From Anaerolineaceae bacterium (GTDB lineage Bacteria > Chloroflexota > Anaerolineae > Aggregatilineales > Phototrophicaceae), in assembly GCA_002702065.1 (NCBI GenBank), contig NZXX01000001.1, positions 1 to 64,000 of the forward strand: 64,000 nucleotides of DNA. The letters run 5' to 3'. The notes beneath the pieces were generated by a model. That model worked only from the letters and a program-made list of their open reading frames with translations, was not told the DNA's origin and searched no databases. Shown piece after piece: positions 26,137 to 34,005 of the stretch (the first letter of the stretch is position 1; every line of letters starts with the position of its first letter). The position numbers and the translations under genes were made by a program.

Positions 26137-29100
26137 TCAGTTCTGGCAGATACGGATGTAATCCAGCAGAAAACGGTTGGGCAGCACCGACGATGATCCC
26201 CAGAAGGCGATGCGTCCGGAGTCCCACGTGCTGTCGGTCACGCTGGTGATGCTGCGCCCGTTGATGTAGAAGTCGAACCGGTTGCCGCGCATGTCGATGC
26301 GGATGGTGTTCAGCGCGCCGTCGCCCAGGAAAATGGCATCTGTGGGGGTCCAGTCTACCAGACTGACATAGCCGTTCTGGTAGCGGGCGATGCGGTAGGC
26401 CCCGGAACTGCTGATCATGAAGGCCAGAAAGTCCCGTTCACTCTGGTAGCGCACCCACAGGCCGGTACGCGAACCCGGCGCAGTCCAGTTTTCGACGGCG
26501 ATCACCGCTTCAATGCGGGCATCCTCCAGGTTCTGCACCGTGTCACCGCGCAGGCTCCCCCATGATGTGGCTTCATCAGCGTTGAGGGGCAGGTAATTGA
26601 GGCTGATCTCGTAAAAATCATCGACGATGCGTTCATTGGACTGAAGGTTGGGGCGATCATCGACAAACCAGTCGTTGGCTGTTTTGCCATTCATGAATTC
26701 GTCTTCGAGGATAACGTTGCAGGTTGGTGCCAGCACTCGCCGGAACTGCGTTCGTATGCGGGTGGCAACCGGGGTGGGTGTGGGGGTGGCATCCGGCGGC
26801 AGCGGATCGACAAAATAGGCGATGTCGCCTTCTGCAATCCAGCCCTCGACACGGGTGTTGGTGCGGATGCGATACCATGCAAGCTGCTGCGCGCAGATCG
26901 GCCCTTCGAGTACGTCGAAAATGCTGCGTATCGGAATCTGGGCGACTCGTGGTTGCGTCGTACCCGGCCCGGAACGGACGTTCACTGGCAGGGGGTCATC
27001 TTCGCGCACGATCGCGCGTTCGCCGACGACCAGCCGAGAGGGCAGCGCGCCGGGACAGGTCATCACCGGTTGATCCGTCGCAGTGGCAGCCAGCGTGGGC
27101 AGCGGTGGGCGGGTATTGGTCGGTATGAGCCGGGTCGGCGTGTCACTGGCGGTTGGTGTCCAGGTGGGGGTTTCGGTTGGTGCCTGCGCAATCGGCACGG
27201 CGGCAACGTTGCCCGCAGTCTGGATCAGCGCGCTGGATGATGCCACCCAGCCAAATGCCCCGTCGGGCAGGATCACCTGATACCACGCACCGTCCTCGCT
27301 GACTCCGGTAATGTCGAGCTGCCAGTTTTCCGGCAGTTGGCCGACTTGTGGATATTGGGACCCCGGCCCGCCGCGTACCACGACCTCGCGCAGCGCCATG
27401 ACAAACGGTGTTGCTGGCGTGAGTGTCGGCGTGATGCTGGGTGTATTCGTTGGCTCTGGGGTGCGCGTTTCGGTGGCGGTAGGCGGTGACGCGGTATCCG
27501 TGATGGTCGGCGTTTCTGACGGGATAACCGTCGATGTAGCCGTAGCTGTCGGGGTATCGGTGGCGGTTTCCGTAATGGTTGGTGTCCAGGTTGGCGTATC
27601 TGTGGGTGCCTGGGCAATCGGCACGGTGGCCAGGTCACCAGCGGCACCAATCAAAGCACTGGAGGACGTGACCCAACCAGTTGAACCGTCTGCCAGTTCG
27701 ATCTGATACCAGTTGCCATCTTCGCTGATGCCGATAATGGGCAGTGCACCGTTCGCCTCCAGCTCGACGGTTATCGGATACTGCTGGCCGGGACCGTTGC
27801 GGGCGGCGATGCTGCGCTGCGGAATGGCGATTGGCGAATCCGGTGTGGCGGTTGCTGCGGGTAGAGCTGTCTCGGTAACCGGCGGTGTCGCGGTGAAGGT
27901 CGGTACAACGGCGACCCCTGGCTGATTGCCGGATGTGATGGCGATCACCACCACGATGACCAGCAGCAGGGCCGCCACAATCGCCGCGACCAGGGTCAGC
28001 GGTGGGCGGCGGACTTCCTGGCTGAACGTTGTCGGGTGGGCATCGACTTCGGATTCGCTGCCCATTGGCGGTGTGGTTTCGACCGCGCCAGCTTGTTCAC
28101 CACTACCGGGCAGCGGACTGGCGTTCTGTGGCACGTCGATTTTCTGTACCGGCAGGTCGCGTGTGAAGAAGTCCGTCGGTTGGCCGGGGATGTCTTTAAC
28201 GGCTTCGGTGAAGGCATCGGCAAAGGCCTGCATCGATGGGAAACGGTCACGCGGGGCTTTTGCCATCGCGGAATACAACACGTCCTTGACCGACTCCGGC
28301 AGTTCGCTGCGCCAGATTTGCGGCGGTGTGGGCGATTCGGACAGGTGCTTATGCATCAGAGCATAGGGGGTCTGCCCCTCGAACGGCATCCGCCCGGTCA
28401 CCATAATATAGGTCATCACGCCCAGCGCATACTGGTCGGTGGCCGCTGTGACGCTCTCGCCGCGCCATTGCTCTGGGGCCATGTACGAAGGCGTACCCAT
28501 CGTAACGCCGGTTCCGGTCAGGTTGGTATTGGAGCCAACCAGCTTGGCAATACCAAAATCGACCAGAAACGGGCTGCCCTGGTCATCAAACATCACGTTA
28601 CTGGCTTTAATATCGCGGTGAATCACACCCCGACGGTGGGCATAATCGAGGGCGCGGGCGAGCTGCTTCAGGACTTCGGCGGTTTCGCCCAGGGAGGGCA
28701 GCTGCCCGTCGGTCTGTTCGGCATGTTCGATGCGCTGTGCCAGCGAACCACCCGATAACATGCGCATGACGACATAATAGATGCCGCCCTGATTGCCGTA
28801 GTCATAGACCGGCACGATGTGCGCGTGTTCGAGCTTGGCCGCGGTCTGGGCTTCGCGGCGAAAGCGCTCTGCATAGCTGGTTTCGGAAGCGATGGCCGGT
28901 GGCAGCAGCTTGAGCGCGACATCACGGTTGAGGCTGGGCTGGTGCGCCCGGTAGACCGCCCCCATGCCGCCCATGCCGATCAGTTCCCGCAGCTCGTACT
29001 GGCCCCATTGCTGGCCGCTGAGGGCACGAATGTTGACGCCGATCATCGACTGATCAATGGATTCCATCGTCGTGGTCGGGCTGTCGTGCAGCGACGTCAC

Positions 29101-29523
29101 CGTGTTTTCGACGACACGCGCCAGAAACTCGATGGACTGGTCGATATATACATTCTTGATGTCGAAGATCAGCACACCGTCATGTTCGAGCAGCGCCCGG
29201 ATGTATGGTGACAGTGCGTCACGCGCTGCGAGTGGGTCATAACTTTCCTGAAAGACCGGGACTAGTGGTTTGCTCAGGCTGTGGGCGGTTTCGATCTCAC
29301 GCTGCACCCATTCCGACTCGAAGGTGTTTTCGGCGACGAGGCAGATGAAGACGTCACTCTTGTTGATGGCATCGGTCAGCCGCGTCGGAAAATCCCCGGC
29401 GGTGTCCATGCGTTCCGTATCTAGATAGACTTCGATATGATGACGTTCCCGCAGTTCTCTGGCGATCAGATTCGCCAGCATCGCGCTGGGTTTACGCCGG
29501 TAGCTGATGAAGACGCTCGACAT
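26137..29523 (-). CDS. TIR domain-Ser/Thr kinase fusion with membrane helix and SH3b domains
   Basis: This protein has 1128 residues. 1-145: a TIR domain starting SSVFISYRRK. E76 in EWVQREIETA lines up with the catalytic Glu of NAD-cleaving TIRs. 176-440: a kinase with GMGGMGAVY, ALKLLP, HRDIKASN, VDFGIAK and SYMAPEQ. One membrane helix lies near 514-537. Outside are two SH3b units with R-x-GPG-QYP motifs, a third more distant SH3b region, and a C-terminal concanavalin-like domain. The external modules match those of the kinase at 9772, down to the PIAQAPT-x-TPTWTPT linker. A promoter lies 36-64 nt upstream and GGGGAAG precedes the ATG. The TIR may signal by NAD cleavage or by protein contact, and neither is shown here. 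Confidence 0.85.
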   Translation of the reverse strand: MSSVFISYRRKPSAMLANLIARELRERHHIEVYLDTERMDTAGDFPTRLTDAINKSDVFICLVAENTFESEWVQREIETAHSLSKPLVPVFQESYDPLAARDALSPYIRALLEHDGVLIFDIKNVYIDQSIEFLARVVENTVTSLHDSPTTTMESIDQSMIGVNIRALSGQQWGQYELRELIGMGGMGAVYRAHQPSLNRDVALKLLPPAIASETSYAERFRREAQTAAKLEHAHIVPVYDYGNQGGIYYVVMRMLSGGSLAQRIEHAEQTDGQLPSLGETAEVLKQLARALDYAHRRGVIHRDIKASNVMFDDQGSPFLVDFGIAKLVGSNTNLTGTGVTMGTPSYMAPEQWRGESVTAATDQYALGVMTYIMVTGRMPFEGQTPYALMHKHLSESPTPPQIWRSELPESVKDVLYSAMAKAPRDRFPSMQAFADAFTEAVKDIPGQPTDFFTRDLPVQKIDVPQNASPLPGSGEQAGAVETTPPMGSESEVDAHPTTFSQEVRRPPLTLVAAIVAALLLVIVVVIAITSGNQPGVAVVPTFTATPPVTETALPAATATPDSPIAIPQRSIAARNGPGQQYPITVELEANGALPIIGISEDGNWYQIELADGSTGWVTSSSALIGAAGDLATVPIAQAPTDTPTWTPTITETATDTPTATATSTVIPSETPTITDTASPPTATETRTPEPTNTPSITPTLTPATPFVMALREVVVRGGPGSQYPQVGQLPENWQLDITGVSEDGAWYQVILPDGAFGWVASSSALIQTAGNVAAVPIAQAPTETPTWTPTASDTPTRLIPTNTRPPLPTLAATATDQPVMTCPGALPSRLVVGERAIVREDDPLPVNVRSGPGTTQPRVAQIPIRSIFDVLEGPICAQQLAWYRIRTNTRVEGWIAEGDIAYFVDPLPPDATPTPTPVATRIRTQFRRVLAPTCNVILEDEFMNGKTANDWFVDDRPNLQSNERIVDDFYEISLNYLPLNADEATSWGSLRGDTVQNLEDARIEAVIAVENWTAPGSRTGLWVRYQSERDFLAFMISSSGAYRIARYQNGYVSLVDWTPTDAIFLGDGALNTIRIDMRGNRFDFYINGRSITSVTDSTWDSGRIAFWGSSSVLPNRFLLDYIRICQN

Positions 29524-29558
29524 GGCTTCCCCGTATGCCGGAATAGAGCAACGTGTTC

Positions 29559-29587
29559 AGTATAATCTGCCGCAGGTGGAATGGCAA
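29559..29587 (-). promoter_or_regulatory. Promoter of the TIR-kinase gene
   Basis: On the minus strand TTGCCA (29587-29582), a 17-nt spacer and TATACT (29564-29559), 36 nt before the ATG. Confidence 0.65.
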
Positions 29588-29608
29588 TGTGCGTTGGCTG
29601 GTGATGGA

Positions 29609-30022
29609 TCAGGGCTGGTGGGGCCAGTTTTCGGTGGGGACCATCGGCAAATGATCAAAATCCCGATCGTTTGTGATGAGGATGCCATCTAAACGAATCG
29701 TCATTGCACCCAGTAGTAAATCAACATCAGAAAATTGATGACCTTGCTTCTTGGTGTATGCCCACAGGGCTGCTGCCGCACGCCAGTCTGCGAACTGTAC
29801 CGGAATTGTATAAAATTGAGGTGCGACAATCTCACGAAAATGGTCTATTTGCCTGGACGCCCCTCGATACAGCAGTCCACGCTCAATTTCATGGATGACA
29901 GGCTCTGGCAGGAGCAAGTGTTGAGGTTGTACAGATGCGATTCGCTGCGCGAGGCGGGCATCTCGAGTACGGACAAGCGCCGAGATTACGTTTGTGTCGA
30001 ACAGATAGATAGGCTTATTCAT
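29609..30022 (-). CDS. PIN-domain ribonuclease, VapC-type toxin
   Basis: This 137-residue single PIN domain has YLFDTNVIS with the first Asp, VIHEIERG with the second acidic residue, FSDVDLLLGA with the third Asp pair, and a final TNDRDF motif. These four acids bind Mg/Mn in PIN nucleases. The ATG overlaps the end of the upstream antitoxin-like gene by 8 nt, the usual toxin-antitoxin layout. VapC toxins cleave tRNA or other RNA, but the target here is unknown. It is a normal length with no damage seen. Confidence 0.88.
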   Translation of the reverse strand: MNKPIYLFDTNVISALVRTRDARLAQRIASVQPQHLLLPEPVIHEIERGLLYRGASRQIDHFREIVAPQFYTIPVQFADWRAAAALWAYTKKQGHQFSDVDLLLGAMTIRLDGILITNDRDFDHLPMVPTENWPHQP

Positions 30023-30329
30023 CTATCCAGTCATCCACTTCGATATATTCCTCGTTCATTGCATCAGCGATTTCCTCGAGTTCCTCCTGAGTTAGTCCCT
30101 CACGCATAGCGTCAATGCCCCTCATGAGTTTTTCAACATCCATCGTGCCGGCGACTAGCTCGACGGGTTCTGCATCCTTGAGGATGTCGTCAATCTGCCG
30201 CCGCACCGCTGCCTCGGTCATCAAATCGCGCTGATGGCCGCTGCGGCGCTGGTCGAGGTGCTGCTGGAGTGCTTCCATTTCTTCCCACGAAAGTTCATCC
30301 AGCGCTTCCAGTATTTCCTGAAGAGTCAT
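30015..30329 (-). CDS. Antitoxin partner of the PIN toxin
   Basis: This small acidic protein (104 residues) opens with a helical segment, LQEILEALDELSWEEMEALQ, of a type common in proteins encoded beside PIN toxins in Chloroflexota and cyanobacteria. Very acidic C-terminal residues (EEYIEVDDWIDE) follow, which probably wrap the toxin. No clear ribbon-helix-helix or AbrB DNA-binding motif is visible. GGAGG lies 8 nt before the ATG. The antitoxin role is inferred from position, overlap and acidity. Confidence 0.75.
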   Translation of the reverse strand: MTLQEILEALDELSWEEMEALQQHLDQRRSGHQRDLMTEAAVRRQIDDILKDAEPVELVAGTMDVEKLMRGIDAMREGLTQEELEEIADAMNEEYIEVDDWIDE

Positions 30330-30369
30330 GGTTTATCCTCCCATAGGCGTTTCCTCTATTTTACAGCAA

Positions 30370-31026
30370 TCAGTCCGCGGCTGGATCATCCTTGAGTGTG
30401 CGTTCCTCGAAGCGGCGCAGGGCTTCTTCCATCCGCTGCTGGCGCAGGGTCATGGTCAGGTCACCGCGCGTGCGCTCCAGTACACCACGCACCACATCCG
30501 TTTGCCGTCGCAGGCCGCTGGTGATCGCGTCCGGGAAATCAAACGTGACCAGCTCGTCGTAAATGGCGTCCATCCAGTTAAGCAGGCGTTCGGCTTCATC
30601 GCTGCTGCCATCCTTGCGTCGCAGAATATCGAGGATGAACCGGCGCAGTTCGGTGGCGGCTTCGGCCAGACCGTTCAGATACGTGTTGAATTCGGTTTCA
30701 AGGTCCTGCGGCGTCGGCAGCGGCTGATCGCGGACCATCGCATAGGTGGCATGGGCTTCGACCACTTCCTTGAGCGCGTCCTGTGTGTAGCCCGTGTAGT
30801 ACAGGTCGGGGTATTCGGCGACCACGTCGCGCAGTTCTGCCGCGCTGGCGCGCACAGCGGCGAGTTTTTCATCGGCCTGTGCCCATTCATGACGGTGGAT
30901 AGCGCGAATCGATTCGGCACAGCGGCGGATCAACTCGCGTGATCGGGCAATGGCGTTGTCGCGGGCGCTGTTTTTCGCCGCAAACGCCGCCTGAATTTGC
31001 TCCGTAATAGCTGTCAGATCACTCAT
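30370..31026 (-). CDS. Translin-family protein
   Basis: This 218-residue all-helical protein has family hallmarks in its C-terminal half: YLNGLAEAATELRRFILD, AERLLNWMDAIYDELVTFD, FPDAITSGLRRQTDVVRG and LERTRGDLT. Translins are helical nucleic-acid-binding proteins, and with TRAX they form a single-strand RNase in eukaryotes. Archaeal and bacterial members are little studied and sometimes mislabelled as dehalogenases. ATG 31026 is chosen because AGAGG is 9 nt upstream. The start overlaps the end of the DUF3467 gene by 8 nt, so the pair is coupled. RNA or ssDNA binding is expected from the family only. Confidence 0.75.
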   Translation of the reverse strand: MSDLTAITEQIQAAFAAKNSARDNAIARSRELIRRCAESIRAIHRHEWAQADEKLAAVRASAAELRDVVAEYPDLYYTGYTQDALKEVVEAHATYAMVRDQPLPTPQDLETEFNTYLNGLAEAATELRRFILDILRRKDGSSDEAERLLNWMDAIYDELVTFDFPDAITSGLRRQTDVVRGVLERTRGDLTMTLRQQRMEEALRRFEERTLKDDPAAD

Positions 31027-31339
31027 CCTCGCCATCCTCTGGTTTGACGTTGCCAAATAACTGGTCAGCCAGCGTGGAGGAACCGGCCTGCGACTGGATT
31101 TCGCCATGTTTCTGTTCGTAGCGTTCCAGATTCTGGCTGAGCGCCTGCAAGAAGGCTTTGGCGCTGGTCGGTGTCATGACCACGCGGCTTTGCACACGGG
31201 CGCGCGGGTCGTTGGGCATCACCTGAATGAAGTCCAGCACGATTTCGGTATTGGTCTGGCTGACGATCACCGCGTTGCTGTAAACTGCGCTCAGCCCGGC
31301 AGGCAGTTCCAGCTTCACCTGACGTTGGGGTTGGGTCAT
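31019..31339 (-). CDS. DUF3467 family protein
   Basis: This 106-residue protein matches the DUF3467 pattern: a beta strand with VYSNAVIVSQTNTEIVLDF, then RVQSRVVMTPTSAKAFLQAL leading into a helix. The function of the family is unknown. The C-terminal ~30 residues are not conserved. It is the first gene of a two-gene unit with the translin-family gene. AGGAGG sits 7 nt before the ATG and can pair with an upstream GCCTCC (see the hairpin entry). TATAAT on the minus strand at 31378-31373 is the likely -10. Confidence 0.8.
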   Translation of the reverse strand: MTQPQRQVKLELPAGLSAVYSNAVIVSQTNTEIVLDFIQVMPNDPRARVQSRVVMTPTSAKAFLQALSQNLERYEQKHGEIQSQAGSSTLADQLFGNVKPEDGEDE

Positions 31340-31345
31340 GAGGGT

Positions 31346-31370
31346 GCCTCCTGATGTTGATGTTGGAGGC
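31346..31370 (-). promoter_or_regulatory. Hairpin covering the SD of the DUF3467 gene
   Basis: On the minus strand GCCTCC (31370-31365) pairs with GGAGGC (31351-31346) around a 13-nt loop. The second arm is the SD of the gene starting at 31339, and the first arm lies just below TATAAT (31378-31373). The RNA could hide its own ribosome-binding site. It may be chance, since any SD needs only a short partner. Confidence 0.4.
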
Positions 31371-31386
31371 TTATTATAACGGATAG

Positions 31387-31980
31387 CTACAGGGGCGGGG
31401 CGAAAAGCTGCAAAAGTTGAATCTCGAAGCCGGGGATCACAGGGTCGGCACGAATGTGGTCGTTGATATTAAAGGTGGTGATGTGGTTGGTCTCTGGCAG
31501 ATGGACCTGTATTGCCTTTTGCTGCCAGTCCAACAGCCACACCATGTTTACGCCATCGGCCAGATAGTGCGCGACTTTCTGGCTGACATCTGAAAAACCA
31601 TCGGTGGGTGAAACAACCTCGGCAACAAAATCTGGCGCGCCCACTACCGGGATCGACTCCCAATCCGGGTATTCAGCCTGAAACTGGCGGAAGCGTTCGG
31701 CGCTGTAATACATCACATCCGGCACGCGCGACCCGGTCACCCAACGGCTTTTGTCGAGGGTAAGGACAAAGGGCGTTTCTATAAAGACGATCCCAACCTG
31801 CTGGGTCTCGACATGTGTTGAAAGCACACGATAGAACTTGCCACCTGTATAGCCAGAGCCTGACACTTGCGGAGCCACCGGAATCATCTCTCCATCGATG
31901 TATTCAAATGGACCTTGTTCGCCGTAGTGCTCGACAAACTGGTCAAGGGTTAGCGTTTGGGTTTGTGCTGGAGTTACCAT
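31387..31980 (-). CDS. Uma2-family (DUF820) restriction-endonuclease-like protein
   Basis: This 197-residue protein has the PD-(D/E)XK-like core: GSRVPDVMYYSAER, then PDFVAEVVSPTDGFSDVSQKV and MVWLLDWQQKAIQVH. The Asp, Glu-x-x and Gln residues expected for a metal-dependent nuclease fold are visible. Uma2 proteins are abundant in Chloroflexota and cyanobacteria and have no settled role. ATG 31980 is preferred over GTG 31989 because alignable sequence starts there. A minus-strand TATAAT at 32034-32029 may be the promoter. A second, distinct Uma2 gene lies at 48601. Confidence 0.8.
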   Translation of the reverse strand: MVTPAQTQTLTLDQFVEHYGEQGPFEYIDGEMIPVAPQVSGSGYTGGKFYRVLSTHVETQQVGIVFIETPFVLTLDKSRWVTGSRVPDVMYYSAERFRQFQAEYPDWESIPVVGAPDFVAEVVSPTDGFSDVSQKVAHYLADGVNMVWLLDWQQKAIQVHLPETNHITTFNINDHIRADPVIPGFEIQLLQLFAPPL

Positions 31981-32066
31981 ACCATACACTCATTTACGTC
32001 TTGAACCCGGTTTTGTCTGACAGCTTCTATTATACAACAACTGAACGTTACGCTGATTCGTTCATT

Positions 32067-33005
32067 CTATTTGTGCGATTTGGATGCCTCGGCGCTGCCA
32101 GCTGTGATGACCAGCCCCACGCCGACCAGAATGACGCCGCTCGCGATCAATTGAATCAGGCCGGGGTTTTCGCCAAAAGCGACGAACGCCCACACCGCAC
32201 TGAGCGCAACCTGTGCCAGCATGGAGACGGACACGAACGTTGCCGGCAAATGCGCCAGGCAGTAGGTCAACAACCCCTGACCGATCAATTGGCCGGTGAT
32301 GGTCACGAGCACAATCCACAGATAGCCCTCCAGACTGTAGCCGGTCAGTGAGGTGCGCGTCAGGAAAACAACCGTCATCAGGGTGGCGACGCCCGTCAGC
32401 AGCGAGATCGACAAAAATATCAGCGTGCCGACCCGCGCCCGCACCACGCGCCCAACCAGAAAATAGGCGGTTGCCAGGAAGGCAGATACGAAGGCGAAGA
32501 CCACCCCCAGCAGCGGGTTTGGCCCCATACTGGCCCCGGCCTCCATGCCAGAGACCGTGAACAACCCCCCGCCGATCAACGCCAGCGTAATGCCGACCCA
32601 CACCCGGCGGCTGAGGACAGCGCTCAGCAGCAGCACTTCGAGCACGGCGACCCACAGCGGATGCGTGTTGGTAAACAGGTTGGCAATGAGGACGGTCGCG
32701 TTTTCCAGCGACAGGAAAAAGAAAAACAGCGACAGCGAAAAAGCCATTCCGGCCAACACAATCGAGCGCAGGTCGCGGGCAGACAGACGGCGCAGGGCAG
32801 GTTGATGCCGTGTGGCGACAAATGGAACGAGGATCGTTGCCGCAAATGTGTAGCGCAGCACCGCCACGACCAGCGATGGAACGCCTTCCGCCTGGGCCGT
32901 TCGCACGAAAACGGCACCTGTCGATAGCAGGAAGATGGCAGCAGCCAGTGTGGCGAATGGCAGCCAGCGCGCAGGGGCCTTCGAGGGGGTTGCAGTGTCG
33001 ATCAT
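32067..33005 (-). CDS. EamA/DMT-superfamily transporter
   Basis: This 312-residue protein has ten predicted membrane helices in two EamA repeats. It begins with a short polar tail, then LLSTGAVFVRTAQAEGV, and the second half starts near residue 160. It is an inner-membrane carrier of unknown substrate. The other DMT protein here (1212) is only a distant relative. A fairly good minus-strand promoter lies 32-60 nt upstream. The frame overlapping it from 32062 is arginine/glycine rich and is judged a shadow. Confidence 0.85.
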   Translation of the reverse strand: MIDTATPSKAPARWLPFATLAAAIFLLSTGAVFVRTAQAEGVPSLVVAVLRYTFAATILVPFVATRHQPALRRLSARDLRSIVLAGMAFSLSLFFFFLSLENATVLIANLFTNTHPLWVAVLEVLLLSAVLSRRVWVGITLALIGGGLFTVSGMEAGASMGPNPLLGVVFAFVSAFLATAYFLVGRVVRARVGTLIFLSISLLTGVATLMTVVFLTRTSLTGYSLEGYLWIVLVTITGQLIGQGLLTYCLAHLPATFVSVSMLAQVALSAVWAFVAFGENPGLIQLIASGVILVGVGLVITAGSAEASKSHK

Positions 33006-33036
33006 CCATGTCTCCGGGCGTGTTGGTCAGCTTGCG

Positions 33037-33065
33037 ACTATAACGCCGGGTGCCCGACTGCACAA
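33037..33065 (-). promoter_or_regulatory. Promoter of the DMT transporter at 32067
   Basis: On the minus strand TTGTGC (33065-33060), a 17-nt spacer and TATAGT (33042-33037). The -35 is inside the intergenic stretch just after the phosphotransferase gene. Confidence 0.5.
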
Positions 33066-33076
33066 TCAGTCCAACA

Positions 33077-33937
33077 TCACGGCTGGCGGATCGTGTCCAA
33101 TCGGCGCATCAGTTCTACAATTTGCGTGTCGTAGGTAGGGGTGCCCGCCGGGAACCATTGGGCAGCACACTGCGCAAACCATTGAATGCGCATACCATAC
33201 AGAATCATCATGATTTCGCGTGATACATGATGCAGCGGATCAATCCCCAGCGATTCCAGTAAATTTGCCAGATCGAGGTCGGTCGGCCCGAGGACAGGTC
33301 TGGCCCAGTCGATCACATACCAGCGGCCATCATCCACAACAAAGACATTGTCGCCGGTCAGGTCGCCATGAACGAGGCCAGATTTCTGACCAGTGGCTGC
33401 GCACACCGGTTCAGCGAGTAATTGTCGCTGGGTCTGGTCGATCATCGAGGCGGTAACCTGTGTGAATTGTCCGGACGAGACGAGGTTATGGAGTGTATGG
33501 CATGTAGCTTCCACCAGCATACGCCACTGATCCGGCCCGCCGATGTCATATAAGTAGGGCGGATCGCCGCTGATGGTGGCGATTTGTGCGACAACGGCGC
33601 TGGCGGTCTGGAGCAGGTCCGTTTCCGATTGTGCCTGTGCATGCAGCAGCGGGGCATCGACAAATGGCAGCAGCATCATGACGTGGCCATTTTGCTGACC
33701 GATGGTTTGTGCTGGAAGCAGCAGGTCCGAACGGGCACGCTCGTAAAAAGTTGCTTCGATGGTGGGGTCAGTTTGCGTTTTGTAAATCCAGCGCTGACCG
33801 TCGGCTGTGCGGATCTGCTGCACGCACGACAGCGGCCACTGGTGCAGTGTCTCACGTGTAAGGATGGGGCTGCCGAGAATGGCGGCCAGTTCGTCCTGAC
33901 TATGCAGCCATAAATCAAACCATTCATGTCGATACAC
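33077..33937 (-). CDS. APH-family phosphotransferase
   Basis: This 286-residue protein has a kinase-like fold of the aminoglycoside/choline phosphotransferase group. SGLVHGDLTGDNVFV holds the Brenner-type catalytic Asp and the metal-binding Asn, and YVIDWARP the second metal Asp. DLDLANLLESLG is typical of the group. The substrate may be a small alcohol, sugar or antibiotic. The start is uncertain. GGCAGGAG touches ATG 33943 directly but is 6 nt from GTG 33937, so the GTG is preferred. It is divergent from gatB with the promoter region shared. Confidence 0.7.
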   Translation of the reverse strand: MYRHEWFDLWLHSQDELAAILGSPILTRETLHQWPLSCVQQIRTADGQRWIYKTQTDPTIEATFYERARSDLLLPAQTIGQQNGHVMMLLPFVDAPLLHAQAQSETDLLQTASAVVAQIATISGDPPYLYDIGGPDQWRMLVEATCHTLHNLVSSGQFTQVTASMIDQTQRQLLAEPVCAATGQKSGLVHGDLTGDNVFVVDDGRWYVIDWARPVLGPTDLDLANLLESLGIDPLHHVSREIMMILYGMRIQWFAQCAAQWFPAGTPTYDTQIVELMRRLDTIRQP

Positions 33938-33958
33938 AGGCATCTCCTGCCGCTGGTG

Positions 33959-33967
33959 TGGTACAAT
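33959..33967 (+). promoter_or_regulatory. Extended -10 promoter of gatB
   Basis: TGGTACAAT (TGn + TACAAT) lies 39 nt before the gatB ATG. No convincing -35 is present. Confidence 0.5.
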
Positions 33968-34005
33968 CCAGACGCACCTCATCACAACATCAGGATACGC
34001 GACCT

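Noticed and set aside
32062..33063. A 333-codon minus frame overlapping the DMT transporter
   Set aside because: It is Arg/Gly/Cys-rich with no membrane pattern, while the overlapping frame gives ten clean helices.
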